DNA from: Ianthella basta
Taxonomy: Eukaryota > Porifera > Demospongiae > Verongiida > Ianthellidae
Direction: 5' to 3'
Assembly (NCBI GenBank): GCA_964019415.1
Contig: OZ025882.1
Location: forward strand, 2,768,427-2,832,426
DNA: 64,000 nt
Each line of letters opens with the position of its first letter. Within the stretch, counting starts at the first letter, position 1. The notes beneath the pieces were generated by a model. The model had not been told where the DNA came from, made no database searches, and saw only the letters and a program-made list of their open reading frames with translations. The position numbers and the translations under genes are program-made. Below are positions 34,401-43,721 of the stretch, in pieces.

Positions 34401-35640
34401 AGCTGGTCATATGTAATATCCACACCTCAGACCATCTATATACAGAGCCATCCACATGGTCACCCTCCCCTTTTCATTTGCTTTCCACATGTGACTAACC
34501 CACCTGTCAGCCCACTTGAAATATCATGCCAGACCAAGCTCCTTGGCATCAGCTAGAGACATTCTTTAGATTGATGACTGTAAGTCTGACAGTGACTGAG
34601 TGAAGACTGCAATATGTAGGCTGCTCTGCTTCTGAATCAGCTGTACATACATCCACTGCTGCTTTAGTATGGCTAGGTGGTCCACCAGACTGCACCCTTG
34701 TTTGACTTACTACTCTCTGCTAAAATCTCAATGTTGGTACAAGGTGACATGCGTAGCAGCAGGCATCATTTGAGGAGGGTAACCACTTCTGCAAGAATCC
34801 AGCTAGTTGGGGTGGTGTCGGTGTTCCAGCACTTTGACCCTGCGAAGGAATTGTGTGAAGTGAAGCACCCCCCTCTGCCTAGTAGAACTTCCACTGCGAT
34901 CATGTGCAGTGAATTCTACCTGCTCTGTTTTTCTCATATCCACAAACTCTGTTGTAATCTTCTCTAGTAAAGGTGGGGCTGGTGAGATGGCTCCAATCTA
35001 AACCTTGGGGCACTCATATATTAGTAGTGAGAGAAGTAGCTATCCTATTTGTGATGCTACAGGCGGAAGTAATGATTCTCAACTACTTCCATGATTTACA
35101 AGCATTCCATCCCAGTCATGAACCATGTATGGCACATCTGTCCTGCTGTAGGTCATCTCCCTCCAGAGGACAGTACTGTCATGAACATGGAGCACAACCC
35201 ATCCTACTGTGCAGTCCAAGGAGGACTGGTAATGGAGGCTAATCCTGTTTATGAACAACCTAGTGGTAAGTGACACAACTAATTCATCACAGTCATGTGG
35301 TAGCCAATGTATAGCACCAGATGACATTTAATAGCTATGCTACAACTCACAGTGCTCCAAACCAGTCAAAGCACAATTAAAGGGGAACACGGCACATTGT
35401 TCATTTCTAGGCAAGGTTCTAACTCTACATTTCCATGCATCGCAAACAGAACCTTTCACAAATGATTACTTGTCAACTTCACTGTCCTATGTATATGCTG
35501 TAGGTCTTTCAGAAGCAAACACAGTTGTGAATATGCAGGCCAACCCATCCTATGCTCCAATGGAAGATGTAGTGACACTGGAACCAAACCCATGCTACTC
35601 AGCCATGCAAGGAAACTCTGACTATATACGAGCCAATTGA
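25373..35640 (+). CDS. Gene C: complete two-domain receptor, 527 aa
   Basis: Exons 25373-25448, 29060-29512, 30995-31429, 33994-34362, 35152-35265 and 35504-35640; all phase 1, total 528 codons with stop. Layout as gene B: signal peptide (MAVCWWLAGCSLLFAL), A domain (26-176), B domain (177-321), stalk, membrane helix (about 406-433), tail with NPSYCAV, NPVYEQ, NPSYAPM, NPCYSAM and a final SDYIRAN. No stop or frameshift in any exon and all donor/acceptor dinucleotides are canonical. Intron 1 is long (3.6 kb) with an internal 1.4-kb duplication. This is the cleanest gene of the array and a good reference for the family. Confidence 0.85.
25662..25836. mobile_element. Candidate MITE containing a telomeric-type array
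   Basis: Imperfect terminal inverted repeats: GCTACTGCCACTAGATATGC at the left and, reverse-complemented, GCTGCTGCCACCGAAATATC at the right. The 175-bp segment interrupts a block that is continuous in gene B (11295-11325). Inside are a CACCGGCCGGTG palindrome and a TAACCC array (25777-25813). Confidence 0.45.
25777..25813 (-). repeat. Interstitial telomeric-type repeat (C strand), six units
   Basis: TAACCC-type units with one TAACCT. TTAGGG is the common animal telomere repeat. The array lies inside the candidate MITE, not at a chromosome end. Confidence 0.8.
29060..29512 (+). CDS. Gene C exon 2: A-type domain
   Basis: 453 nt, phase 1-1. Reads ENFYDFNSVPSGKGSTTPDR, YQYIAPNLTFPCDGVVTKWK, VYLQIWRPNGTDYSRVTE, ending SVEFG. 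The first Cys of the gene B copy (NCVP) is Ser here, so the single disulphide suggested for gene B is not conserved. Confidence 0.8.
29923..30600. repeat. Intron-2 foldback of gene C
   Basis: Left arm 29923-30239, right arm 30312-30600, spacer about 70 bases. Left TTATGGTTTCAGCAGAAGTG pairs with right GACACTTCAATTGAAACCAT (reverse complement), with mismatches along both arms. Confidence 0.65.
30995..31429 (+). CDS. Gene C exon 3: B-type domain
   Basis: 435 nt, phase 1-1. DCLGAFGDFNFVCGDRVPDN, YIIPQLSFSCDGTVTQWKVG, VNLQIWRSVSVGEYSRVTEV, AGDMVGFYVPDGQLRLH, PSPYISVVFG. Two Cys residues besides the first (FVCGD, FSCDG). Confidence 0.8.
31430..33993. other. Gene C intron 3
   Basis: Non-coding, with a 19-base C run (32433-32451). 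A coding-like but broken stretch lies at 32460-33560 (DDTSNSSEKDEEVAVVALAR, then ELLYQC..). Part of it recurs in gene A at 3880-4145. It is likely a decayed transposable element; I cannot assign a family. Confidence 0.45.
32433..32451. repeat. Poly-C run
   Basis: About 19 C in a row. The gene A copy of this intron position has a short CCACCCCCCCTCC, so the run has expanded in gene C. Confidence 0.9.
33994..34362 (+). CDS. Gene C exon 4: stalk and membrane helix
   Basis: 369 nt, same length as gene B. VPDVTSTSVSSMTSAAPPSL stalk start, helix AAIIGAVVAVVVILIVVSVI, then WRVSRREKRAAI. Confidence 0.85.
35152..35265 (+). CDS. Gene C exon 5: tail exon with NPSYCAV and NPVYEQ
   Basis: 114 nt, phase 1-1, GHLPPEDSTVMNMEHNPSYC, then AVQGGLVMEANPVYEQPS. 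Nearly identical to gene B exon 5. Confidence 0.8.
35504..35640 (+). CDS. Gene C exon 6: C-terminal tail
   Basis: NPSYAPM and NPCYSAM, then GNSDYIRAN-stop. Four residues longer than gene B, whose TAT GTT TGA stops at the codon where gene C has CGA. Confidence 0.8.
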
Positions 35641-37190
35641 TGGTAAAGGATAACATTGGCAGACCATAATATAGGTATTGATGAATTGAGTCTGCTTCGT
35701 ACTGGTGTGTCATGCAGACACTTAGCTATAATGGTCAGATATCCCTGCATATATTGTTTAACAGGTGTAATTACGTTCATACCTGAGGTTAAGCATCTTT
35801 GACAGCATACATTCAGTGGATTAATACTGTTATTCTGGAAGGTGACATGGGCAGGAATGTGTGAATGATGTTTGCTCTAACCAGTACAAGAAGCTGAATG
35901 GGTATACACTGCATACTATTTGGGAGCATCATTTGCAAGAGATATAATAATTATTATATAAACTGATGGACATTTAACATTCTAAGCACATTGCTATTGG
36001 CTACTCCCCTGGTGGACACACAGATCTTCCATGACCATTGTCTGGTTCCAGTTGAGTGACAATGGCTGAATATAGGGCAGATATTGTTTGTACTGGCATA
36101 GACCTCTGTCATCCACATACATGCATGCACATAGCAATACTCACAAGTGTGCGTGAATTGAAATGATTATCTTCAGCCAACAAGCTTAAGGTAATGCCAC
36201 TGCCAAGCAAGCTTTCCATGACAATAGCTTGCTTCACTGTAGAGGGAGGACTTTCAACAGCCCAGAATGATGACAGCCTAAGTATCTACATAGCAAAACG
36301 AAAGTTCAGATACCCACCTGTGGGCAGCAGGTTTCACAATGAATTGCCACCATTCTCCAACAGCATTTAGGAAGAACTCTGTGATAGAGTGTAAGTCCCA
36401 AGTTTGAGCCCAATAATCATGATTAATTTTTCGTCTGTCGCCTCCTTTCCTTGAGCTGTGGAGTTTGATATCACTGCTACAACATTTAGGATATTAGCAT
36501 TGCTTCAAATTCACATACAGAGCAGTTCCACAGTAGGCCTGCTCATTCTGCATATGCCATGCATGCTATATGATCACAGCAAAATACGTACCAGTACAGT
36601 AATTCCTCGGCTATCCAAACCTTGATTAACCTGATACTCTCTAGTATCCAGAACATTAAATTACTGTAAATGTTACGGTACACTAGTTAGACTGCAGAGG
36701 GTCAAGGAATGAGCATGCCAACCTTGACCACCTTGAGGTGCTGGAACTGCCTCTAATAGTTAATAGTCAACAGAGCATGAATTATCCAGAATGTAAAAGA
36801 CTTGATTGACATTTCTGGTTTCAAAGTGAACAAATGCATACCTTTGTTAGTGGGCTAATCGTTTGCAACTATAGATAGGACAGTATGCTGACACAAATCC
36901 ATACCACACATAGTTAGGAAAGTTGTTCAGTGTGTTAAATGGCTTATAGTTACGCTTCCCTTAAGCTTGTTTGTGAATTATTGCCTTATCAGGATTAACA
37001 TGTGAAATATGCTTGCACAGTTGATTCACAGTAAAATAGTTAATTGCTGTGTGTTCCACTGTGTTGTATTTGGATACAGGTATTTCATCACTGAGGCCAC
37101 TATACAGGCAGTGCATGTGTTCAGTTCATTGCAGCATTTTTAGTGTACCTCACTTGTAATTATTGAAATTACATGCATTTATTTCCTCAG
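35641..37190. other. Intergenic after gene C, mosaic
   Basis: 3' flank of the receptor family, then pieces of the intergenic repeat seen at 6310 and 6890-7210 (36250-36670). From 36670 the sequence matches the intron 1 end of genes B, C and F (ACTAGTTAGACTGCAGAGGG, AACATGTG..). No gene except the truncated A exon that follows. Confidence 0.5.
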
Positions 37191-37423
37191 AGAACTTCTA
37201 TGACTTCAACTGTGTGCCAGATGACAGAGTTAATGATAAGTACCAGTACATAGCCCCCAACCTGACCTTCCCCTGTGATGGAGTTGCGACCAAGTGGAAG
37301 ATTAGAACAGAGAATCTGAGTAATGCTGAAGTATACCTCCAGATATGGCGACCTGATGGAACAGACTACAGCCGTGTAACTGAGACTGTTTATACCCACA
37401 GTGGCGGGGAAGCAATAGCACAT
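37191..37423 (+). pseudogene. Truncated A-domain exon (5' half only)
   Basis: Normal acceptor and ENFYDFNCVPDDRVNDKYQY, PNLTFPCDGVATKWKIRTEN, VYLQIWRPDGTDYSRVTE as far as GEAIAHV. Then it breaks into sequence identical in type to 24185 onward. The joint creates CAT|GTAAGT, a strong donor-like site, but in phase 0, which does not fit the phase-1 exons. It is a deletion or recombination remnant. Confidence 0.75.
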
Positions 37424-38499
37424 GTAAGTAGACCAATAATCAAACTCAGCAAGGCATTAGAACATGGTATATACAGACTTTTGTCCTATTACTTCCTACT
37501 GTAACATATAATTAGGGCAAAATCTAGTCATTGTACACAACATGCCATTTGTTGGGTTTATCTGCTAGTGCCACAGACTAGATCATGGTACGTACCTTTA
37601 AACTACACAATTAGCATACTTATAATCTGAGGAGCTACTTCCAACATAATAAACAACATACCAGGCCAAGCTCTGCCCATGCAGGGTATAGACTGGTTGA
37701 GGGAATTCATAGGAAACTCTGTTGAAACTATCATAAAAATATCATTACACAGAAACTGAAACAGAAAGCAGCACAAGAATACACATCATGCTTCCTCTGA
37801 CTTTAGTGTATGTGAACAGTCCATATTCCATCTCAAGTTCATACACTTGCCAGAATTTCCCTGAGGTATGTAATAGTACATGCATCTCTCTTCTACTCCT
37901 GGCTCCAAGTGTAGGAGCATAGACAGAATGCACAGGAACTGTTAGTATGAATACTTTAAGTATATCAGTGCAGATGTTTGTAACTAGTCAACCACTTCTT
38001 CTCTTTGACCAGTTTAACACCTGTAAGGCTCCAACTGTACACTGAAGTAAATTGAAATATATGTGCAGCCTTGCACGTGCACATTCCTCTGGATACGCAG
38101 ACAGTACTGGTAGAGGTAAAACTTTAACGGATGTTATGTCAAGAAATTAGAAATGCACCTTTATGAACTTCGTCCTTAGCTGTAGAGAGCATGTCCTGTC
38201 ATGAGGGGACAGATCCATGAATGGATGGCAATAGTAGGTCCTCATGCAAATGAGGATAAATGTGTTGACAGGAATAGGCCGAGCCATATGCATGATGTGA
38301 AACAAAAATTATACTTCACCCATCCAGATTAACCATAAAACATAATCTCTTATAATGTGTCACTCCATGTTTTGCAAGGCTGTACTGGATGTCTTTGTTG
38401 CTGCTGCTTGCACTGCCTCACTTAGAGCAAGCATTTAGTGCAATTAGAGCATTTAGTGCACTTAGAGGTACTTGGGGCTTCCCATCAAAGCACAGCCCG
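37424..38499. other. Duplicated promoter-distal flank of gene D
   Basis: About 840 bp match 24185-25025 (CAAACTCAGCAAGGCATTAG, TGCCAGAATTTCCCTGAGGT, TGTCCTGTCATGAGGGGACA). Then unique sequence to the promoter block. No gene. Confidence 0.6.
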
Positions 38500-38748
38500 T
38501 GCTGCATAGCCATAATATTAGCCTTGACAAAGACCTCATGATCATGTAGCTTTGAGATGGTTTCACTATGGCGTACTAGTAGCAGTAGCGCAGAGAGCTC
38601 ATCCACCACGCAGACAAGCTCCCACTTGTACGCATAGCCGCTAGAATACCTAATGCGGACATACGAATGTGGCAGGCCGGACCAGGCAATGCACTTATAC
38701 ATGCATCACGTGAAAAATTAAACTGTTATCCATATCCCGGTGGAAGAA
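38500..38748 (+). promoter_or_regulatory. Conserved upstream region of gene D
   Basis: Same block as before gene C, with an intact TCACGTGA at 38706-38713 and CATATCCCGGTGGAAGAA before the ATG. Confidence 0.5.
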
Positions 38749-38824
38749 ATGGCAGTGTGTTGGTGGCTGGCTGGCTGTAGTTTACTCTTCGCATGGACAT
38801 TGGAGACAATTCTGGCACAAAGAG
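38749..38824 (+). CDS. Gene D exon 1: signal peptide, intact
   Basis: 76 nt, donor AGAG|GTAATA as in gene C. Could still act as a first exon, but downstream exons are damaged. Confidence 0.65.
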
Positions 38825-40419
38825 GTAATAGCTAGTAGGACGCGGTAGGTACTTTCATCCTCGCGCGCGCTGTCTATTTATGACATTGTAGCTGTAGTGT
38901 TAGCTATGTGGTTGTTCGCTTCTTTCCTAACCTGAGGAAACTCTATAGCAGACCGTACGTTTAACAAGTTTGGCGAACCTTTTCGAGTGTTATTTACATC
39001 TTAGCTAAATACATCCCAGTCCCTCAGGCTCTAACTAACTAGTTTGCGTCTTGCGATTTGTCTTGAGCGCATTACTCCACACGATGAAGACTCACTAGAC
39101 CATAATAGATCCTGTCTAGACTCCACGTCAAAAAGTTGATGGGCGAAGGGGGGCAAGTATTTAGGCCTATACGCCTACAGTGTCTAACGAGAATTTAAAG
39201 TTTTAATCTGTAATACATTCCCAAAAAACAGCAGTGGCTAGCTGGTATAGAAGGCACTAGAATGGATGTGTAACAGGGTTGCAGGTGGAGTAGTAGGTGC
39301 ATGGGGTATTCCATCATCACATAGCTATTGTGACTGTGCCCAAGTGTATGTGCTCTGCGCTACAGACTTGCTCAATACAATGTGCATCACAAATAGAACA
39401 TTTTGGGACAATGTTGTTAGTGTTCCCAAGTGTAGGTACATTGATATCTTCACTTTTACTTGCTAGGTGTTAGGGCCCACTCAAGCACTGGTCATAGTAG
39501 CAGTTTTGAATGAAACTACTCTGTTGCCATCTAGCTCAAACAGTTGGCATTGCTATTGGAGTCATGGTGGGATAGCTCATAAAGCTGTACACTAACATAC
39601 TTTCTACTGCCATACATTTCTTGAGTGAGCTAGGCCTAATGCCTAGCAAGCAGACTGGAGAGATGCTTGTGTTTTGCAATGCAGTGTCTTGAAAAACATA
39701 TTAATTGTGGCACTCCCAGAATCCATTGCTTAGTCTATAGATTAAGCAACTCTGTGGGGGGAGCACTAACAAAGGTATCCAATGTTCTGCAGTCCGTTTG
39801 TTCACCGTTCAGAGAGCCCTAAGGATAGAGTTATTCCAACTTACTATTAAAGTAGTAACACAGCACGGTAATGGACAATAAATTTGTGCAACATTGCGGC
39901 CACTGCTAAATGAATGAATATCTTGCCGCCTACCATTAAATGGCCTAAGAAATTGACATCACATCCTGTTGAGATTGCCTACATTACCAACACACTACAC
40001 CTGGTGACCTGACCGACAGTGTGAAGTGTTGCACTATAGCATTATCGAGTTATCAGAATGCATTAGCTGTTGCTACGTAATGTAGTTCAGTATGATAAGT
40101 GTGAGATCACTCTGTGACAAATCATAACTGAATCAGATTTATTATTTGTCACATGAAAGATGACAAAACGTTTCTATTTGTGACTCAGTTTGTGCTCACA
40201 TGTGAGTAGGATATTGATAGTCTAAGAACTACCCCAGAATTGATCTGAGAACATCAAAATTTTGTGGTGACCAGACCCCCAATCTCCTCAGTTGTGTCCG
40301 TCACTCTATTGTCCTGACCTGTTTCTGCACTATGGCCCCATTATGTTCATTGAATGGTGGCTGGACAGCACTATAGCTCACAGTCCCTAGTGTGTATAAT
40401 GCTTTAAACCCATGGAGAC

Positions 40420-40747
40420 TCCCCTGTGATGGAGTTGTAACCAAGTGGAAGATTGGAACAGAGAATCTGAGTAATGCTGCAGTATACCTCCAGATATGGC
40501 GACCTGATGGAACAGACTACAGCCGTGTAACTGAGACTGTTTATACCCACAGTGGTGGGAAAGCAATAGCACAAGTCTCCACAGACATGACTGTATCAGC
40601 AGGGGATGTTGTTGGGTTCTTTATGAATGGAGGTGATGATGGGCTTAGAGTGGCTTGGGTTCCAGTTCCTGACCACTCCTGTAGCAACATTCAGTGATGT
40701 CTCTGCAGCTATCTTAAGTTCATCTCCTCTTGTGTCAGTCAAATTTG
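40420..40747 (+). pseudogene. Gene D A-domain exon, truncated and frameshifted
   Basis: Homology begins at CCCCTGTGATGGAGTTGTAA without an acceptor. LQIWRPDGTDYSRVTE is preserved. The 38-nt loss sits between repeated CCAC, which suggests microhomology-mediated deletion. Confidence 0.75.
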
Positions 40748-41067
40748 GTAAGTATGCCATAATTGTGTGATTGCATGTTGAGCTCTTGACTGCAGGTTTT
40801 AATGCCGTAGTATATAGCTACCCATGTACCAGTTGTACAGTGTGAGCTACACAGATTGACTGCTGATTAAATTTATAGGTGCTTTATGATATTTGCTAAA
40901 GGTAATGCTCATTCCTACTTTCCAGCTAGTTATATGCAAGCCTTTCCTTCCCTGCACATACACCCTGCTATGCCACACCGTTCTACACCATCACTGGAGT
41001 TGGTCAAGACAGTAAGTGAACGGTTCAAGTAGTACTGTTGGAATGGTGCCACTGCACAAGCTTGTTT

Positions 41068-41785
41068 GATGACAGTAGGATCACTGGGGGTTGTGCTACC
41101 TGCCTGCTACAGCAGTGTTGGTGTCACAACAAGGCAGGGGGAGGGGGCAAAGGGCACTAGCTATTAATTCATTACCTTCCTCCTAGCATATGCATACTAT
41201 GAAGATGGAGAGCCAGCTTCACCCTAATTTGCACTTATCAGTGTAGCATAAGTTTGGTGATTAGGATGTCTGCTTCTTCAATCTTTGTGTATCCACCAAA
41301 GTTATAACACTTTTGGTTGAGCAGAAGTGGCAAAAATTAGGGAGGAGCATTAGCCTGGAAGACAGCTGGAGTCAAATTTGTCCACGGGAGACCTTTTTAG
41401 CAGCCATGTAACAAAGCCGCTGTCCTACTGTCATAATGTGAGACCTTGCAGTGCCAGACCACTGCAAGAGTCCCGCCAGCACAAACAAACCTGATGCCAG
41501 CTGTCTCCTGGTTATTGCTCCTTCCTAATTTGTGCCACTTCTATTGAAACCATAAGTTTTTTAACTTTGGTGGATGCAAAATAGAAGTAGCAGAAATCCT
41601 ATTCTCCAACAGTACATACACCACAATGATAACTCCCTGTGTATAGAGTGAAACAGCTGTATTTGGCTCACCATATCTATAAGATGTTAGGGAAAGATCT
41701 AGCAGCTCCCAGCCTTGCTGTGACACCCACGCTGGTGTAGCTGGTGTATCTGGCTGGTGACAAAAACCCAATGACTTTATTGTTT
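41068..41785. repeat. Intron-2 foldback of gene D
   Basis: Same ~700-bp inverted repeat as the other genes: left arm to about 41400, right arm from about 41490 (ACAAACCTGATGCCAGCTGT) to GGTGACAAAAACCCAATGAC. Confidence 0.65.
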
Positions 41786-41834
41786 TCACTATATTTTGCA
41801 TGCTCAATTAACATGACTGAATACAGCAATGTCA

Positions 41835-41915
41835 TGCTCACTTTGGTGGCACATATACTAAAGTTGGAATGATACAGAGAAGATTAGCATGGCCCCTGTG
41901 CAAAGATGACACGCA
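41835..41915 (+). ncRNA. U6 snRNA pseudogene, 3'-truncated
   Basis: Bases match U6 from its second nucleotide through ACGCA: TGCTCACTTTGG, GGCACATATACTAAAGTTGG, ATACAGAGAAGATTAGCATG and GCAAAGATGACACGCA. The ACAGAGA box and AGATTAGCATGGCCCCTG region are intact. It differs from the canonical RNA at several 5' stem-loop bases and lacks everything after ACGCA (about 25 nt and the terminator). It interrupts AATGTCAT|ACTT.., a sequence that is continuous in genes A, B and F. No TATA or PSE-like promoter, so a pseudogene. Confidence 0.85.
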
Positions 41916-42313
41916 TACTTACAATAATTTGTCAATAAATGGCATTTCATAACTTACATATGACATTGTCATAATTTTATATTTCTAACTCCAATTTCAA
42001 TTTCCTTTACATACGTACAGGACCTAGTGATTCTTTATGTCCTGCACCCAACTCAAGTGGAAATGGTAGGTAACTATAGCTAAGTCTGCTTTGCAATTTG
42101 TATAAGGGGCTGCTGACTTAGGAGATTGTGACTCCATGGGAACTTACTCTGTAACAATGTCTTTGCCTTTAGGAGACTCTCTTGAAATGTGCCAATACAG
42201 CGTGTATATAAGCTGGCCATGGCTTACATATAATTGCTCATAATAATATGTATTATCAGTTTTATTTTGCCAAATGTATGATTGGTGTTGCAATTTTACC
42301 CCTCATCCTGCAG

Positions 42314-42751
42314 ACTGTGTAGATGCATTTGGTGACTTCAATTATGTCTGTGGTGGCAGAGTACCAGACAATGCCCAGTACATCATACCACAACTCAATT
42401 TCTCCTGTGATGGTAATGTGACTCAGTGGAAGGTGGGACTGGAGGGTGGAGGCAATAATCAAGAAGTGAACCTTTAGATTTGGCGCTCAATGGGAGCAGG
42501 AGTGTACAGCAGAGTGACTGAGGTGGTGTACACGAAGACAGTGAGAGACGAGAGGATAGCTACTGTTCCAGTATCCATGTCAGTGATGGCAGGAGACTTG
42601 GTTGGGTTCTATGTTCCTGATGGACAGCTGCGACTGCATACTGCACCAGATGTGGGCCTTACCATGTACACTGCTAGGGGAAGTCCCACCTCATCACAAA
42701 GTTACCTTAACTCTGTTTTGTGGCCATCTCCATACATCTCAGTTATTATTG
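42314..42751 (+). pseudogene. Gene D B-domain exon with one nonsense codon
   Basis: 438 nt, acceptor and GTAAGT donor intact. DCVDAFGDFNYVCGGRVPDN ... VNL-TAG-IWRSMGAG ... AGDLVGFYVPDGQLRLH. The rest of the frame is open on both sides of the stop, so the loss is recent. Confidence 0.8.
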
Positions 42752-43449
42752 GTAAGTGATTGTAGCTAAAATGTATTATGCACAATTCACTGCTACCTGT
42801 AAGCAGACCCTCATGTTCACAGGATAATCTCACCATTTGCTATACAAAGTATTTGATCACATCAGTCTGTGTACATACTACAAACTGTATGCACACACAA
42901 CACCACACCCACCAATAGTACATTTGCAGCACAGAAATGTAACACACACTTGGTGTTTTCATCATCTATGTAACATATACAATTCCATTTGTTTGTTTGT
43001 GCAATTACATATTATGTTCATTGATAATTAAAAACGAACATTGCAATACAGAATGTTGCCTACCTCCATCGGATTATGGAAAACAGGTTGGGAAGTGTCT
43101 ACCACAACTATAATAGGACTACACTAAATGGTAGACCAAGTAGACCTCCATTATTGTTTCCATTGCAAGAAATTCTGGATATTCAGAGAGTATCTAGGTA
43201 GTCTTGCAATAATTGTTGACGATCATCATTTTCCTTCCTGCTAATGAATGCTTGATTAAAATCGGTACCCTGTGGCATGAAAATCAGCTACAGCTACAGC
43301 TAGATGCACTGTCTAGAAATGTGGTCCAATACACTACATATGACATCAACCTTGCCATGCCTAGTAAAATCTCAATTTCATATTGTCTGTGCTTGAACCA
43401 TGTGACTAGGTATTATAATCAGAAAGGGTTGGTTCTCTAATACCAGCTT

Positions 43450-43510
43450 GACAACAGGGTTGAAAACCTTGCCAATGTTTCGACCAGATGCTCTGGTCTT
43501 CTTCAGGGCG
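43450..43510 (-). ncRNA. Hammerhead-ribozyme-like motif at the inversion junction
   Basis: On the minus strand, 43506-43477 reads CTGAAGA, then a 6-bp stem GACCAG-agcat-CTGGTC, then GAAAC. All invariant bases of a hammerhead core between CUGANGA and GAAA are present. A GTC lies at 43452-43450 as potential cleavage triplet, with a short ACA/TGT stem III and an inner GGTT/AACC hairpin. An overlapping perfect hairpin (GCTCTGGTCTTCTTC..GAAGAAGACCAGAGC) could compete. Hammerheads of this type are known in Penelope-like elements. Confidence 0.55.
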
Positions 43511-43645
43511 AAGAAGACCAGAGCTCGATAGCATAGATTGACGTCCCTTGCATGTAAAGTTTGCTGGCAAGCTAAAGCCGCTATGTATAACTACATTGTG
43601 ATGATAAAATTACGTACCTACTGTGTTCTGCGTTTAGCTACTTAC

Positions 43646-43721
43646 CTACTTTTGCCGGAATTGTCTCCAGTCTCCACGCCAAGAGGAAAATACTACCAGC
43701 CAGCCACCAACACACTGCCAT
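43646..43721 (-). CDS. Orphan minus-strand signal-peptide exon
   Basis: 76 nt, ATG at 43721, MAVCWWLAGSIFLLAWRLET, then IPAKV; donor GTAG|GTAAGT. Preceded on its strand by the conserved promoter block with TCACGTGA at 43761-43754. No minus-strand A or B exon follows within the window; plus-strand gene D lies in that direction instead. Orphaned by the inversion. Confidence 0.65.

Larger units (their letters stand above)
38749..42751 (+). pseudogene. Gene D: decayed two-domain receptor lacking membrane and tail exons
   Basis: Exon 1 is intact (38749-38824, MAVCWWLAGCSLLFAWTLET). The A exon (40420-40747) has lost its first ~90 nt with its acceptor and has a 38-nt deletion at GACCAC/ACTCCTG, which shifts the frame. 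The B exon (42314-42751) has normal splice sites but CAG of LQIW is TAG (42475-42477). Homology to intron 3 ends near 43430, where the array inverts; no stalk or tail exons follow on this strand. At most a secreted fragment could be made. Confidence 0.8.
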
